Assembly (NCBI RefSeq): GCF_000422905.1
Contig: NZ_AUGY01000012.1
Location: 25,569 to 89,568 of the forward strand
Direction of reading: 5' to 3'
From: Paenibacillus alginolyticus DSM 5050 = NBRC 15375
GTDB lineage: Bacteria > Bacillota > Bacilli > Paenibacillales > NBRC-103111
Length of the DNA: 64,000 nt
Both the position numbers and the translations under genes were made by a program. Under the pieces are notes generated by a model. It was not told where the DNA came from and did not search any database. It saw nothing but the letters and a program-made list of their open reading frames with translations. This document shows positions 9,511 to 16,359 of this stretch, piece after piece; positions within the stretch are counted from its first letter, which is position 1, and each line of letters starts with the position of its first letter.

Positions 9511-9597
9511 GCGGTCGTGGCGGAATTGGCAGACGCGCTGGCTTCAGGTGCCAGTGGTAGCAATACCGTGGAGGTTCGAGTCCTCTCGACCGCACCA
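9511..9597 (+). tRNA. tRNA-Leu (anticodon CAG), CCA encoded
   Basis: The 87-nt sequence folds as a class II tRNA: acceptor GCGGTCG/CGACCGC, an A-rich D loop with TTGG, anticodon stem CTGGC/GCCAG around TTCAGGT (CAG at 9545-9547), long variable arm, T loop TTCGAGT, and encoded CCA. It is intact even though an integrase gene ends three bases downstream, so the element regenerated the tRNA 3' end on integration. Confidence 0.97.
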
Positions 9598-9602
9598 TCC
9601 TA
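9570..9602 (+). other. Predicted left attachment site (attL) in the tRNA-Leu 3' end
   Basis: Tyrosine integrases often recombine in the T arm and acceptor end of a tRNA gene. The integrase reading frame ends at 9600-9602, directly after the CCA, and is transcribed toward the tRNA, the usual arrangement. The exact core cannot be set without the matching repeat at the right end, which I do not find in the window. Confidence 0.55.
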
Positions 9603-10865
9603 ACAAAGAACTGGCTCTTGAAGTTGTCCTTGTGACGATTCAGGAGCTTTTTGCATGATTGGGATTTGTAAATTGTTGTTCATGACCTGTGCCGACGAAA
9701 TCTTTGAACTGTAGTCCAGATGAGCATAAATGTTAGCCGTCGTGGAATAATGGCTATGCCCCAGCCATTCTTGAATTTCTTTCAGGCTTACACCATTTGC
9801 AAGTAACAAGCTCGCACAACTGTGGCGAAGATCGTGGAAACGAATCCGACGCATACCGTGCTTTTGGAGAACAAGCGGGAAATGTTGCGTTATATACCCT
9901 GGCTTGATCCGATCTCCCAGCTTGTCTACGTAAATGTACTCCTCATATTTGTATTGATAGGAATCTTTGAACAAGGCACGATTTTTTTGTTGTTCTTCCC
10001 AAAGTCGGAGCAGAAGTTCAAAAAAGACAGGCACGAGCGGCAAAGTACGATAGCTTGATTTATTTTTTGCACGATCTTTCTCCACAATGATTTGTTTCCC
10101 TTCATACGATATGGAGGTGACGGTGTGGCGAATGGTAATGGTTTGACGCTGAAAGTTGATAGCGTTCCATTTCAATCCGACAATTTCGCTTCGTCTAAGG
10201 CCATAGAACGCGGCCAAACACACGGCCAGTTCCACAGGATCGTCCTTCAGCACTTCAAATAGCTGATTAAGTTCCTCGTTTGTGTAGTAGCTTCCGATGA
10301 ATTGATTTTTTTTCGGTCTGTCAACCTTGTCTGCTGGATTGGAGCGAATCATGTCCATCTTAAAGGCATGTTGCAGAGCCTGACGAATATTGGCATGGTA
10401 GTGCTGCACCGTGTTCGTCGTGACTTTGTGTTCTTTCAGACAATACTGGTAGAAATCATGCAGATGCTTGGGTGTTAACTCGGTAAGCAAAATCTTTTTC
10501 TCCTGAAAGTAAGGGACAATCCTTGTCTTCACGGCAAAAGAATATGCTGCATGCGTGGATACTTCCACCAGGTATTTCATCATTTCAAGCCATTCCAACA
10601 TAAAATCGGAAAATAGAATACCGGTTGGACTAGCTTCCCCTTGTGTTACTTCCTCCTCTCTCGGTTTAATTTCCTCGGCAGCAGACTCGGAAGGAATTTC
10701 AAAGTTCTTTCGTGCGTCTTGCAGCATACCTTCCGCTTTCTTTTTATTTCCCTTTGTCGGTAACCCTGTTGCAATCCACTTGGTTTTTCGCTTGCCCTTT
10801 TCATCTTTGTAATTCAGAACGATATAATAATTCCCTTTCTTTTCTTGTAGGTGGCCTGCTACCAT
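9600..10865 (-). CDS. int: Tyrosine recombinase, integrase of a tRNA-Leu-targeted element
   Basis: Site-specific integrase of 421 residues. An AP2-like arm-binding N-terminus (KGNYYIVLNYKDEKGKRKTKWIATGLP, residues 10-40 region) is followed by a SAM-like core-binding domain (about 85-190) and the catalytic domain with Arg in GLRRSEIVGL (about 224), HDLRHSCASLL (about 345), GHSHYSTTANIYAHL with the Tyr nucleophile (about 380). All catalytic residues are present. The start follows GGGAGGG. The excisionase gene lies just upstream in the same direction. The C-terminus is unusually Gln/Pro-rich and runs into the att region. This family drives Tn916/ICE and phage integration. Confidence 0.93.
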   Translation of the reverse strand: MVAGHLQEKKGNYYIVLNYKDEKGKRKTKWIATGLPTKGNKKKAEGMLQDARKNFEIPSESAAEEIKPREEEVTQGEASPTGILFSDFMLEWLEMMKYLVEVSTHAAYSFAVKTRIVPYFQEKKILLTELTPKHLHDFYQYCLKEHKVTTNTVQHYHANIRQALQHAFKMDMIRSNPADKVDRPKKNQFIGSYYTNEELNQLFEVLKDDPVELAVCLAAFYGLRRSEIVGLKWNAINFQRQTITIRHTVTSISYEGKQIIVEKDRAKNKSSYRTLPLVPVFFELLLRLWEEQQKNRALFKDSYQYKYEEYIYVDKLGDRIKPGYITQHFPLVLQKHGMRRIRFHDLRHSCASLLLANGVSLKEIQEWLGHSHYSTTANIYAHLDYSSKISSAQVMNNNLQIPIMQKAPESSQGQLQEPVLC

Positions 10866-10950
10866 TTCTTATCCCTCCCAGGATAGCAGTCCCGGCTTCC
10901 TACCATCGACGCTTTAATTATAGCAGGATGAATAAAACTGTATCAATACT

Positions 10951-11211
10951 TTAAAGCGTGAAAGTATTGTTGTGTGCCGGGGTCATGATTTCTCGTAAAT
11001 AATTTATGACGCTCAGCTTAGGGATTCTGTAAAAGCGACCGATGCGAAAGTGAGCGATGCGCCCTGATTGGAGTAATTTGCGGCCCGTTTTGGTACTAAT
11101 ACCGCCTAACATAGTACACATTTGTTCGACAGTTACGACGTCAGGCAAGGTCTGAAAAAGAAGTTGGTAAGGGTCAGATTCAAGGACAGGTTGATCTTGG
11201 TTATGTGACAT
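10951..11211 (-). CDS. xis: Excisionase-like helix-turn-helix protein
   Basis: The 86-residue protein has a winged/MerR-like excisionase helix-turn-helix: VVTVEQMCTMLGGISTKTGRKLL followed by GRIAHFRIGRFYRIPKLSVINYL. This is the form of directionality factors that bend attachment-site DNA for excision. It precedes the integrase by 85 bases in the same direction, so the two are likely co-transcribed. An MSHNQDQ N-terminal extension is element-specific. The start has GGAGATCG upstream. A role as a small regulator instead of an excisionase is possible. Confidence 0.8.
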   Translation of the reverse strand: MSHNQDQPVLESDPYQLLFQTLPDVVTVEQMCTMLGGISTKTGRKLLQSGRIAHFRIGRFYRIPKLSVINYLREIMTPAHNNTFTL

Positions 11212-11329
11212 GGGCGATCTCCTTATTCAACATAATTCGATTGAGAAAAGGAGACGCAATTACATGCGTCTCCCAGCCCTCTATTTGGTTTTTAGCACGC
11301 CTAATGATTTATTCGGCAAACGGTAGTGA

Positions 11330-11690
11330 ACCGTCCTCATAGGCTCTATGCCTCCTCCAGAATCTCTGCAGGCCGCCTCCACTGCGATTAGCTGTGGCAA
11401 GGCGGAAGTATCATTATCCCTCCATGCAAATCATCGCCTTGAATGGTACTACCATTCACTAATGCGTAAGACCGGAATCGCTCGCATTTTGCTGAACATT
11501 CGTTTCCGAAAAGAAAAATGGTCGTGGCGCAGTCTGCATTCTGGCTATCCTTATTAGGTCACATGGGGAAAGTACCGAATAAATCGTATGTAATTGTCAA
11601 TGTATATAGAGGCTCTGAAGTATCCCTCTATTATCCGTTTCATTTACTAAGCAAAATCGGACCGACTTTGAAAAAATTGTGAAGAATAGG
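11330..11690. repeat. Degenerate dispersed repeat A, copy 1 (inverted copy at 41370-41672)
   Basis: Blocks CCGTCCTCATAGGCT, GGCGGAAGTATCATTATCCC and TATCCCTCTATTATCCGTTTCATTT recur, in the same order, in the reverse complement of 41370-41672, with many substitutions and small indels between. No transposase lies inside. A short open stretch at 11560-11690 reads SYVIVNVYRGSEV and its partner reads GYVIVKERSRV, so part may be the end of a decayed gene. Confidence 0.7.
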
Positions 11691-11708
11691 AGGGACTAAT
11701 GAAATAAA

Positions 11709-11744
11709 AATAAAGCAGCCCTGGATATATACCGGAGCTGCTTT
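11709..11744. terminator. Hairpin, likely bidirectional terminator
   Basis: AAAGCAGC pairs with GCTGCTTT around a 20-base loop, with A-rich and T-rich flanks, so it can act on either strand. It follows the end of repeat A. Confidence 0.55.
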
Positions 11745-11865
11745 GAATTGAATGATCGGTGCGCCATGATCTGATAGGTTTATTTCGAGAAGATTGACCA
11801 CATGGGTATGTAGGGGAAACTGAAACTTAGTTTTGAAACGGTAACTACAACATGCCTTCTAAGTA

Positions 11866-12096
11866 TGCACTCATTAACTTCTCTCCAACAAAGTCCCAAC
11901 GTGTTTGGCCATTACTTAAGGCGGATACGGCATTCCATTTTTAATCCACCATTCAATGACCCCTACATAAGCGATTCCGGCATATTGCAAAATATCATTA
12001 TCGTTTAACACCGTAATATACGAGCCATTTTTTAATCCCCTCAGAAATGCCTTAAACCCTTGTCACATAAGGGATTTCAAAGATCTCCCACTTCGC
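11866..12096 (-). pseudogene. TetR-family regulator, C-terminal remnant
   Basis: The minus strand reads AFLRGLKNGSYITVLND, then YAGIAYVGVIEWWIKNGMPY, a stop, then VMAKHVGTLLERS. Hydrophobic IEWW-KNGMPY is typical of the ligand-domain C-terminus of Firmicutes TetR regulators. A frameshift before AFLRG and a nonsense codon after PPP-like residues show it is dead, and no DNA-binding N-terminus is nearby. A related fragment lies at 41075-41150. Confidence 0.6.
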
Positions 12097-12232
12097 TTTT
12101 GTCACTTTGTCCTCGCATAACTTTGATTTTTTCAGCCAAGATATACGAACAAGGTGCTTAAAGGTAATACGCGGAAAAAGATATACGCACCTGTTTTTTA
12201 CGAGATATACGAGGCAGATGATGAGAGCATAA
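12015..12232. repeat. Degenerate dispersed repeat B, copy 1 (direct copy at 41073-41243)
   Basis: Shared blocks include TACGAGCCATTTTTTA, CACATAAGGGATTTCA, TACGCACCTGTTTTTT and CGAGATATACGA. Copy 1 has about 45 extra bases. The 3' part contains repeated GATATACG words spaced irregularly. It overlaps the TetR remnant at its left end. Confidence 0.65.
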
Positions 12233-12303
12233 CTCCTGTCAAATCATCAGTCAAGTTCAAGCCTAATGCTTAAAATACGTAATATCATCAAACGTGCCAT
12301 TGG

Positions 12304-12395
12304 TTGCACGGTTATAAAAGTCACGCGGCATAAAACGCAGACTTCGTCAGACCCCGGAAGGGGTACAAATGATATTCATTCGAGATAAGCTTACT
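12304..12395. repeat. Direct repeat C, copy 1 (copy 2 at 15355-15448)
   Basis: About 90 bases, roughly 87 percent identical by eye, share ATAAAAGTC, CATAAAACGCAGACTTCGTC and CCCCGGAA.GGGGTACA and end in AAGCTT. Copy 2 abuts an IS110 remnant, so this may be a solo end of the same element or a shared target. Confidence 0.7.
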
Positions 12396-12732
12396 TATGA
12401 AGAAGTACGTCGTAGATTTGAAGAGAGAAGGCTACACATTAATTTCCAAGGAATATTAAAATGCAAAAAGCAATTTGAACTTATTATGTTCAAGTGGCCA
12501 TCTGTGGTCAACCAATATTAGTAATTTCGACTTTGGTCGCAGGTACAGTATTTGTTCCAGAAGGAAGAAATACAACTTGGATGAAGCCAATAGGATATTT
12601 GCGAAGGAAGAGTATCAAGTTCAAGATTCCAGATATATGAACGGAAGAACACCGATTAAGGTTACTTGTGATAACGGACATGAGACAGCGATAAGCTTAA
12701 ACAATTTCGTGAATGGCAGACGATGCTGCTAA
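12388..12732 (+). pseudogene. Remnant of a treble-clef repeat protein (homing-endonuclease associated type)
   Basis: Translation gives LTYEEVRRRFEER, then GHLWSTNISNFDFGRRYSIC, then KYNLDEANRIFAKEEY and CDNGHETAISLNNFVNGRRC. This alternation of a YEEV helix, an EY.N strand and a C..GH...F..GRRC zinc ribbon is typical of DUF723-like/homing-endonuclease-associated repeats. Frame breaks occur near 12430-12475 and the protein stops after the second zinc half-site, so the gene is broken. The intact piece starts at ATG 12475. Confidence 0.5.
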
Positions 12733-13081
12733 TGTAGATGGATGAAAGTCAGGGAAGTCAGTATGAAAAAGCTCGAATTAAAGGCGAAAAGTGATCAAGA
12801 TTTGCCGTGGCGCGAAGCAGGTTGCTCTTTCGCTACCACCAGGAAGTCAGCCAATGAGTCAACTGCTCAGTTAATCCGGAATGGCTTGACAAACTAGATG
12901 AGATGAGGAAGAACTTAAAAACTGCGAAGAGACGTACTTATCAAAAGCAAGAGCAGTTAACTAGATGAATTCTTGAATATTTCACTTCCACAGAGCCATG
13001 TGGTTAAGAGCCACTGTTAATAAAAAAGAGCCACCGTGTTAATGGACGGAGCTATACGGTCTCCAAAACCCATACAGTGAC
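12733..13081. other. Stretch without recognisable features
   Basis: No open frame with coding character, RNA fold or repeat was recognised. A weak start near 12763 yields about 40 residues without similarity to anything known to me. Confidence 0.4.
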
Positions 13082-13480
13082 ATGCGAGTGGTGGAGATAA
13101 CTGAGCGTTCCGGGCCTGTCATCCACGTTCGAATGCAGCATATAATTTACAAGATCCCCGTATGGGGCGACGAACTGGTTGTTGAAATCAACCCACATGG
13201 AGTCATCGAACGCGTAGAAGGAAAAGTGCATCCGGATCTGGCCCAAAAAACGTTTAACCGTCCGATGCATGCCGGGATTTCCGAGAAATAAGCAATTACA
13301 GTTGCTTCATCTTTCGTAAAGAATGAGTGGGGCCTCGTGGGAGAAACTGAAGTCCGTGCATACTATCTTCCGACTCGTCCCGGCATTCCACTTATTTATG
13401 TTGTGACGCTGCTCAACTCGTAGAATGGGATGAGGAACATTTTTGTTCATTCTCTAACGGGTCGCGTAATTGATCAGTAA
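13082..13480 (+). pseudogene. Decayed PepSY-like/secreted-domain gene
   Basis: One frame is protein-like for about 130 codons but is interrupted by TAA at 13289 and TAG at 13421. The translation (YKIPVWGDELVVEINPHG, RPMHAGISEK, then AITVASSFVKNEWGL, RPGIPLIYVVTLLNS, VHSLTGRVID) has the alternation of helix and strands with a final 'GRVI' strand seen in PepSY-type domains. No signal peptide remains. Probably a dead gene; precise family uncertain. Confidence 0.5.
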
Positions 13481-13484
13481 TAAA

Positions 13485-13534
13485 TAATATCCCGCTCCAC
13501 ATTGTTTCATCGGGACGAGATATTATTTTTTTTG
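13485..13534. terminator. Bidirectional terminator between convergent genes
   Basis: AATAATATC pairs with GATATTATT, with CCCG/CGGG inside, followed by T8. It separates the plus-strand remnant from the minus-strand transporter operon. Confidence 0.75.
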
Positions 13535-13540
13535 GATCAT

Positions 13541-13822
13541 TTAGTTTACCCACTCTACACTTTGCAGCAGCCGACGTTTCATCAGTTCAAGCACGAAATC
13601 CTCATAGTGGTCCTTGCGGACTATTACCCGGTATTCATGATTGGCGTAAATATAAAATAAAACGTCCGTATGAATCCGGTTATCCTCATACTCCTTCTGA
13701 ACTTGCTTCATTCCGTCAAGGTACGGTTTTTCAATTAGGATGAGGATACGGAATTCAATATCATTTTCATTTGCCGTTTCGCTTATCCGTATCACATTTT
13801 GGTCATATTGATATTTCAACAT
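13541..13822 (-). CDS. Small conserved hypothetical protein linked to an NhaD/ArsB-type transporter
   Basis: The 93-residue cytoplasmic protein (beta-alpha pattern; FRILILIEKPYLDGMKQVQKEY and YIYANHEYRVIVRKDHYEDFVL) has no membrane segment and no motif I recognise. It follows the transporter gene by 22 bases in the same direction with a good GAGGTG ribosome site, so it is probably a partner or regulator of that transporter. Its own 3' end is closed by the hairpin at 13485-13534. Confidence 0.7.
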   Translation of the reverse strand: MLKYQYDQNVIRISETANENDIEFRILILIEKPYLDGMKQVQKEYEDNRIHTDVLFYIYANHEYRVIVRKDHYEDFVLELMKRRLLQSVEWVN

Positions 13823-13844
13823 TTTTTATCACCTCTTTCGTACG

Positions 13845-15125
13845 TTATAGTAAGTAGCGAATATATACGTATATGCTCGACAAAATAATGGAAAGCAGCA
13901 TTAATGGAAAGCCGTATTTCAGAAATTGCATAAATCGAATCGGATGACCTTCTTTGCCCGACATACCGGCGACAATCAAGTTCGCGCTTGCCCCAATAAG
14001 CGATCCATTGCCGCCCAGACATGCTCCGAGCGCAAGACTCCACCACAGAGGCTCCAAATTGCTGACGCCCATATTGCCCATTTCATGAATCATCGGAATC
14101 ATCGTCGCCACGAACGGAATGTTGTCGAGAAAAGCGGACGCGATAGCGCTAAGCCACAAGATCAGCAGGGATGTAGCAACTAGATTCCCTCCGGTTAGTT
14201 CAATAGCTTGCGCGGCTAATTTGGCGATGACTCCAGTTTCAATGAGACCGGAAACAAGTACGAACAGACCCACGAAAAAAAAGATCGTCATCCATTCCAC
14301 TTTTGTCAAAGCTTCTTCCATCATATGCTCTCCGGTAAGCAGAAGCAGTAGGAACGCGCCGGCCAACGCGACCGTCGCCGATTCCAGATGAAACAACTGG
14401 TGCGTAAAAAATCCTAGCATGGTTAAACCCAGAACGGTCAGACATTTACGCAGCAGATTGGGATCAGTGATGAGCTCTCTCTCATCCATTTCCATAATAC
14501 TTTGTTTCAGTTCCGCCATTGTACGTATTCCCTTGCGGAACAGGAAAATAAAGATGGGTACATATGCCGCCATAACTAGAGCAGCAATGGGAGCCAAGTT
14601 GTTGATGAATGCCATAAACGTAAGTTCTTTGACTGCGCTGCCGATCATGATGTTCGGTGGGTCACCGATAAGCGTTGCGGTACCCCCTACATTGGATGCG
14701 ATAATCTGCGTGATGAGAAAAGGAACCGGGTTCACACGGAGCTGTCGCGTAATGCTGAAAGTAACTGGCACCATCAGAAGTACGGTAGTGACATTGTCCA
14801 GAAGGGCAGATCCGACCGCTGTGATGAGCGCTAGTGAAATCAGAATGCGGACCGGCTCACCTTTCGCTTTTTTAGCGGCAAATACGGCGATATATTTGAA
14901 CACCCCCGTTTCAGCAGTTGTGCTTACAATGATCATCATGCCGATCAGAAGCCCCAGCGTATTAAAGTCAATATGATGGAGCGCTGTTTCTTGGTCAACG
15001 ATGCCCAGAATGATCATGAGCAACCCGCCAATCATGGCCACGATCGTCCGATGAATTTTTTCTGAGATGATGAGCGCATAGATGACGAGAAAAATACCGA
15101 TTGCCCAAATGGCTTGTTGTTCCAT
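13845..15125 (-). CDS. ArsB/NhaD-family ion transporter (SLC13-like, P-protein type)
   Basis: Integral membrane transporter of 426 residues with about eleven helices. The two family hallmarks are present: SALLDNVTTVLLMVPVTFS (about residues 105-123) and GGTATLIGDPPNIMIGSA (about 150-167), plus the mirrored ASAFLDNIPFVATM and GGNGSLIGASANLIVAG in the C-terminal half. Members exchange Na+/H+ or export arsenite or other anions; the sequence alone does not tell which. No arsR or arsC is adjacent, favouring a cation/proton role. Start ATG follows GGGAGG. A leader hairpin about 90 bases upstream suggests attenuation. Confidence 0.9.
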   Translation of the reverse strand: MEQQAIWAIGIFLVIYALIISEKIHRTIVAMIGGLLMIILGIVDQETALHHIDFNTLGLLIGMMIIVSTTAETGVFKYIAVFAAKKAKGEPVRILISLALITAVGSALLDNVTTVLLMVPVTFSITRQLRVNPVPFLITQIIASNVGGTATLIGDPPNIMIGSAVKELTFMAFINNLAPIAALVMAAYVPIFIFLFRKGIRTMAELKQSIMEMDERELITDPNLLRKCLTVLGLTMLGFFTHQLFHLESATVALAGAFLLLLLTGEHMMEEALTKVEWMTIFFFVGLFVLVSGLIETGVIAKLAAQAIELTGGNLVATSLLILWLSAIASAFLDNIPFVATMIPMIHEMGNMGVSNLEPLWWSLALGACLGGNGSLIGASANLIVAGMSGKEGHPIRFMQFLKYGFPLMLLSIILSSIYVYIRYLL

Positions 15126-15212
15126 AAGAACCTCCCGTTACAAAAATATTGTTTTCATCATCCCCCAGAAAAATGCAGATTATGCCTGGGACGCTCACTT
15201 GAATGGGCAAAA

Positions 15213-15243
15213 AAAGCAAAAAGAAGCCCGTCAAATGACAGGC
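15213..15243 (-). terminator. Leader terminator hairpin upstream of the NhaD/ArsB-type gene
   Basis: On the minus strand GCCTGTCA pairs with TGACGGGC and is followed by TTCTTTTTG. It lies about 90 bases before the start codon, in the position of an attenuator. The 5' flank CGGAGGAGCCTGTCATTT is shared with the leader at 20728-20758. Confidence 0.6.
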
Positions 15244-15354
15244 TCCTCCGATAATTCCCATATGATGTTCTAAAAAATTATAAGGTATATTTCTAAAAAT
15301 GTAAAGGTACGATCTATCGTCCTCAATAGACTCGTACTCCATCAATTTTAATTG

Positions 15355-15448
15355 GTGTCATACCTATAAAAGTCGCGCAACATAAAACGCAGACTTCGTC
15401 AGGCCCCGGAAAGGGGTACATATGATTTTCATTCTAGACAAGCTTTCA
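15355..15448. repeat. Direct repeat C, copy 2
   Basis: Matches 12304-12395 in the same orientation. It directly borders, and by two bases overlaps, the 3' end of the IS110 remnant. Confidence 0.7.
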
Positions 15449-15673
15449 AGACAGCTTACGCCTGAAAACCTTTATTACATTCTCAACCACTTTCCTTATC
15501 CCATTCTCACAAAGCCACTGTGACAGCTCATTCAGTCCTTTGGTAAAGGTTGAAAAGCGATGGCGTTTGTAAGTTGTGACGCCTTTGCTGTTGGTGGAAG
15601 CGAAACAGGCCACGATAAAGGTTTTGTGAACGTCAATTCCACAACAGACGGGGTAGACAATTTTTAAAGCCAT
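15446..15673 (-). mobile_element. IS110-family transposase, internally deleted remnant
   Basis: The first about 60 residues are a clear IS110 DEDD transposase N-terminus: YPVCCGIDVHKTFIVACFAS with the first catalytic Asp in GIDVHK, then TYKRHRFSTFTKGLNEL. After LCENG the sequence jumps to a short unrelated tail and stops, so nearly 300 residues including the other catalytic acids and the serine domain are missing. ATG 15673 follows AAAGGAGATCCCC. The upstream noncoding end is preserved. Confidence 0.8.
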
Positions 15674-15840
15674 AGGGGATCTCCTTTCCATGATATACAG
15701 GGATAGTCAGCATTGACTGATTGCCCAGCAATAAACGAGTTGTTTATCAAAGATAAGTCTGCGTGCTCGAAGCGACACTTATTTGTGCTTGGAAAGGCAA
15801 TCTACACTTACACCTCATAAATGGGACGGCCCACTCACCT
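15674..15840 (-). other. Noncoding end of the IS110 remnant, candidate bridge-RNA region
   Basis: IS110-group elements carry a structured noncoding RNA (bridge RNA) between the left end and the transposase start. Here about 165 bases upstream of the transposase ATG contain nested potential hairpins, for example GATAAAC/GTTTATT around AACTC (about 15733-15751) and AAGTGTCG...ACGCAGACTT. Location and structure fit, but no guide loop can be proven by eye. Confidence 0.4.
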
Positions 15841-16158
15841 CCACGTGATTTGTAGTGTACTGGTATCCTTGTAAAGTAAGAATATTAAAAAATCGCTCAA
15901 GGCTAAACGGTTTCATCCCGTCATGAAAGATTCGCTTATTGTTCCATTGGGCAAAACGGTTGAACAGGTTTTTAGACATTTGCTTAACGAAAACATGATG
16001 AATGAAGGACAATGCTTATGGAGATTTCCACATTCATCGGGTGCTAATGGTCATCGGCATAAGGAGCAGACTATCGCTAAGTTCACTACCGGATTATAAG
16101 GATATATGATGGCCGAGGAAAGGGAAAAGAGGACGTAGAAAAAGGCGCTAAAAAAACA
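15841..16158. other. Stretch without a supported gene
   Basis: A minus-strand open frame (15815-16012) and a plus-strand stretch (about 15900-16100) are both possible but neither has a ribosome site or known similarity. Nothing else seen. Confidence 0.4.
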
Positions 16159-16187
16159 TTGACATGTTGTTGTTATCCTATTACTAT
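16159..16187 (+). promoter_or_regulatory. Sigma-A promoter of the fluoride-riboswitch transcript
   Basis: TTGACA at 16159-16164 and TACTAT at 16182-16187 are separated by exactly 17 bases. Start of transcription near 16194 would include the whole aptamer. Confidence 0.75.
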
Positions 16188-16207
16188 AGAAAAATAGTGC
16201 TGTTGAA

Positions 16208-16257
16208 TAGGCGATGGAGTTCGCCATAACCGCCCTTTGGGCTAATGACTCCTACCA
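16208..16257 (+). ncRNA. Fluoride riboswitch (crcB motif)
   Basis: The sequence has the conserved crcB core: GGCGATGGAGTTCGCC, ATAACCGCC, and GGCTAATGACTCCTACC, which form the pseudoknotted fluoride aptamer. It overlaps the left arm of a strong terminator, so fluoride binding would block termination. The gene downstream is a CLC of the fluoride-exporting type, matching the known function of this RNA class. Confidence 0.93.
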
Positions 16258-16289
16258 GTAAAATTTTACTGGTAGGAGTCTATTTTTTT
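16247..16289 (+). terminator. Expression-platform terminator of the fluoride riboswitch
   Basis: A perfect 17-bp stem (GACTCCTACCAGTAAAA with its complement) followed by TATTTTTTT. The left arm uses the ATGACTCCTACC segment of the aptamer, so ligand-bound and terminated states exclude each other. Confidence 0.9.
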
Positions 16290-16359
16290 GCCCTATACGC
16301 AGAAAGGTGGTGTAAGAAACATTTTAATGTATTAAATTCCTTGAGGAGAGAAACACAAC

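Noticed and set aside
9401..9598. 65-residue minus-strand frame across tRNA-Leu
   Set aside because: Mostly antisense to the tRNA; no independent evidence.
12120..12232. Repeated GATATACG words as a CRISPR array or iterons
   Set aside because: Words are few, irregularly spaced and lack uniform spacers; no cas or rep gene is nearby.
14419..14976. 185-residue plus-strand frame
   Set aside because: Antisense to the NhaD/ArsB-type transporter, which has all family motifs.
13845..15125. Arsenite exporter call for the NhaD/ArsB-type gene
   Set aside because: No arsR, arsC or ACR3-type neighbours; family motifs do not distinguish arsenite from cation exchange, so only the broad family is given.
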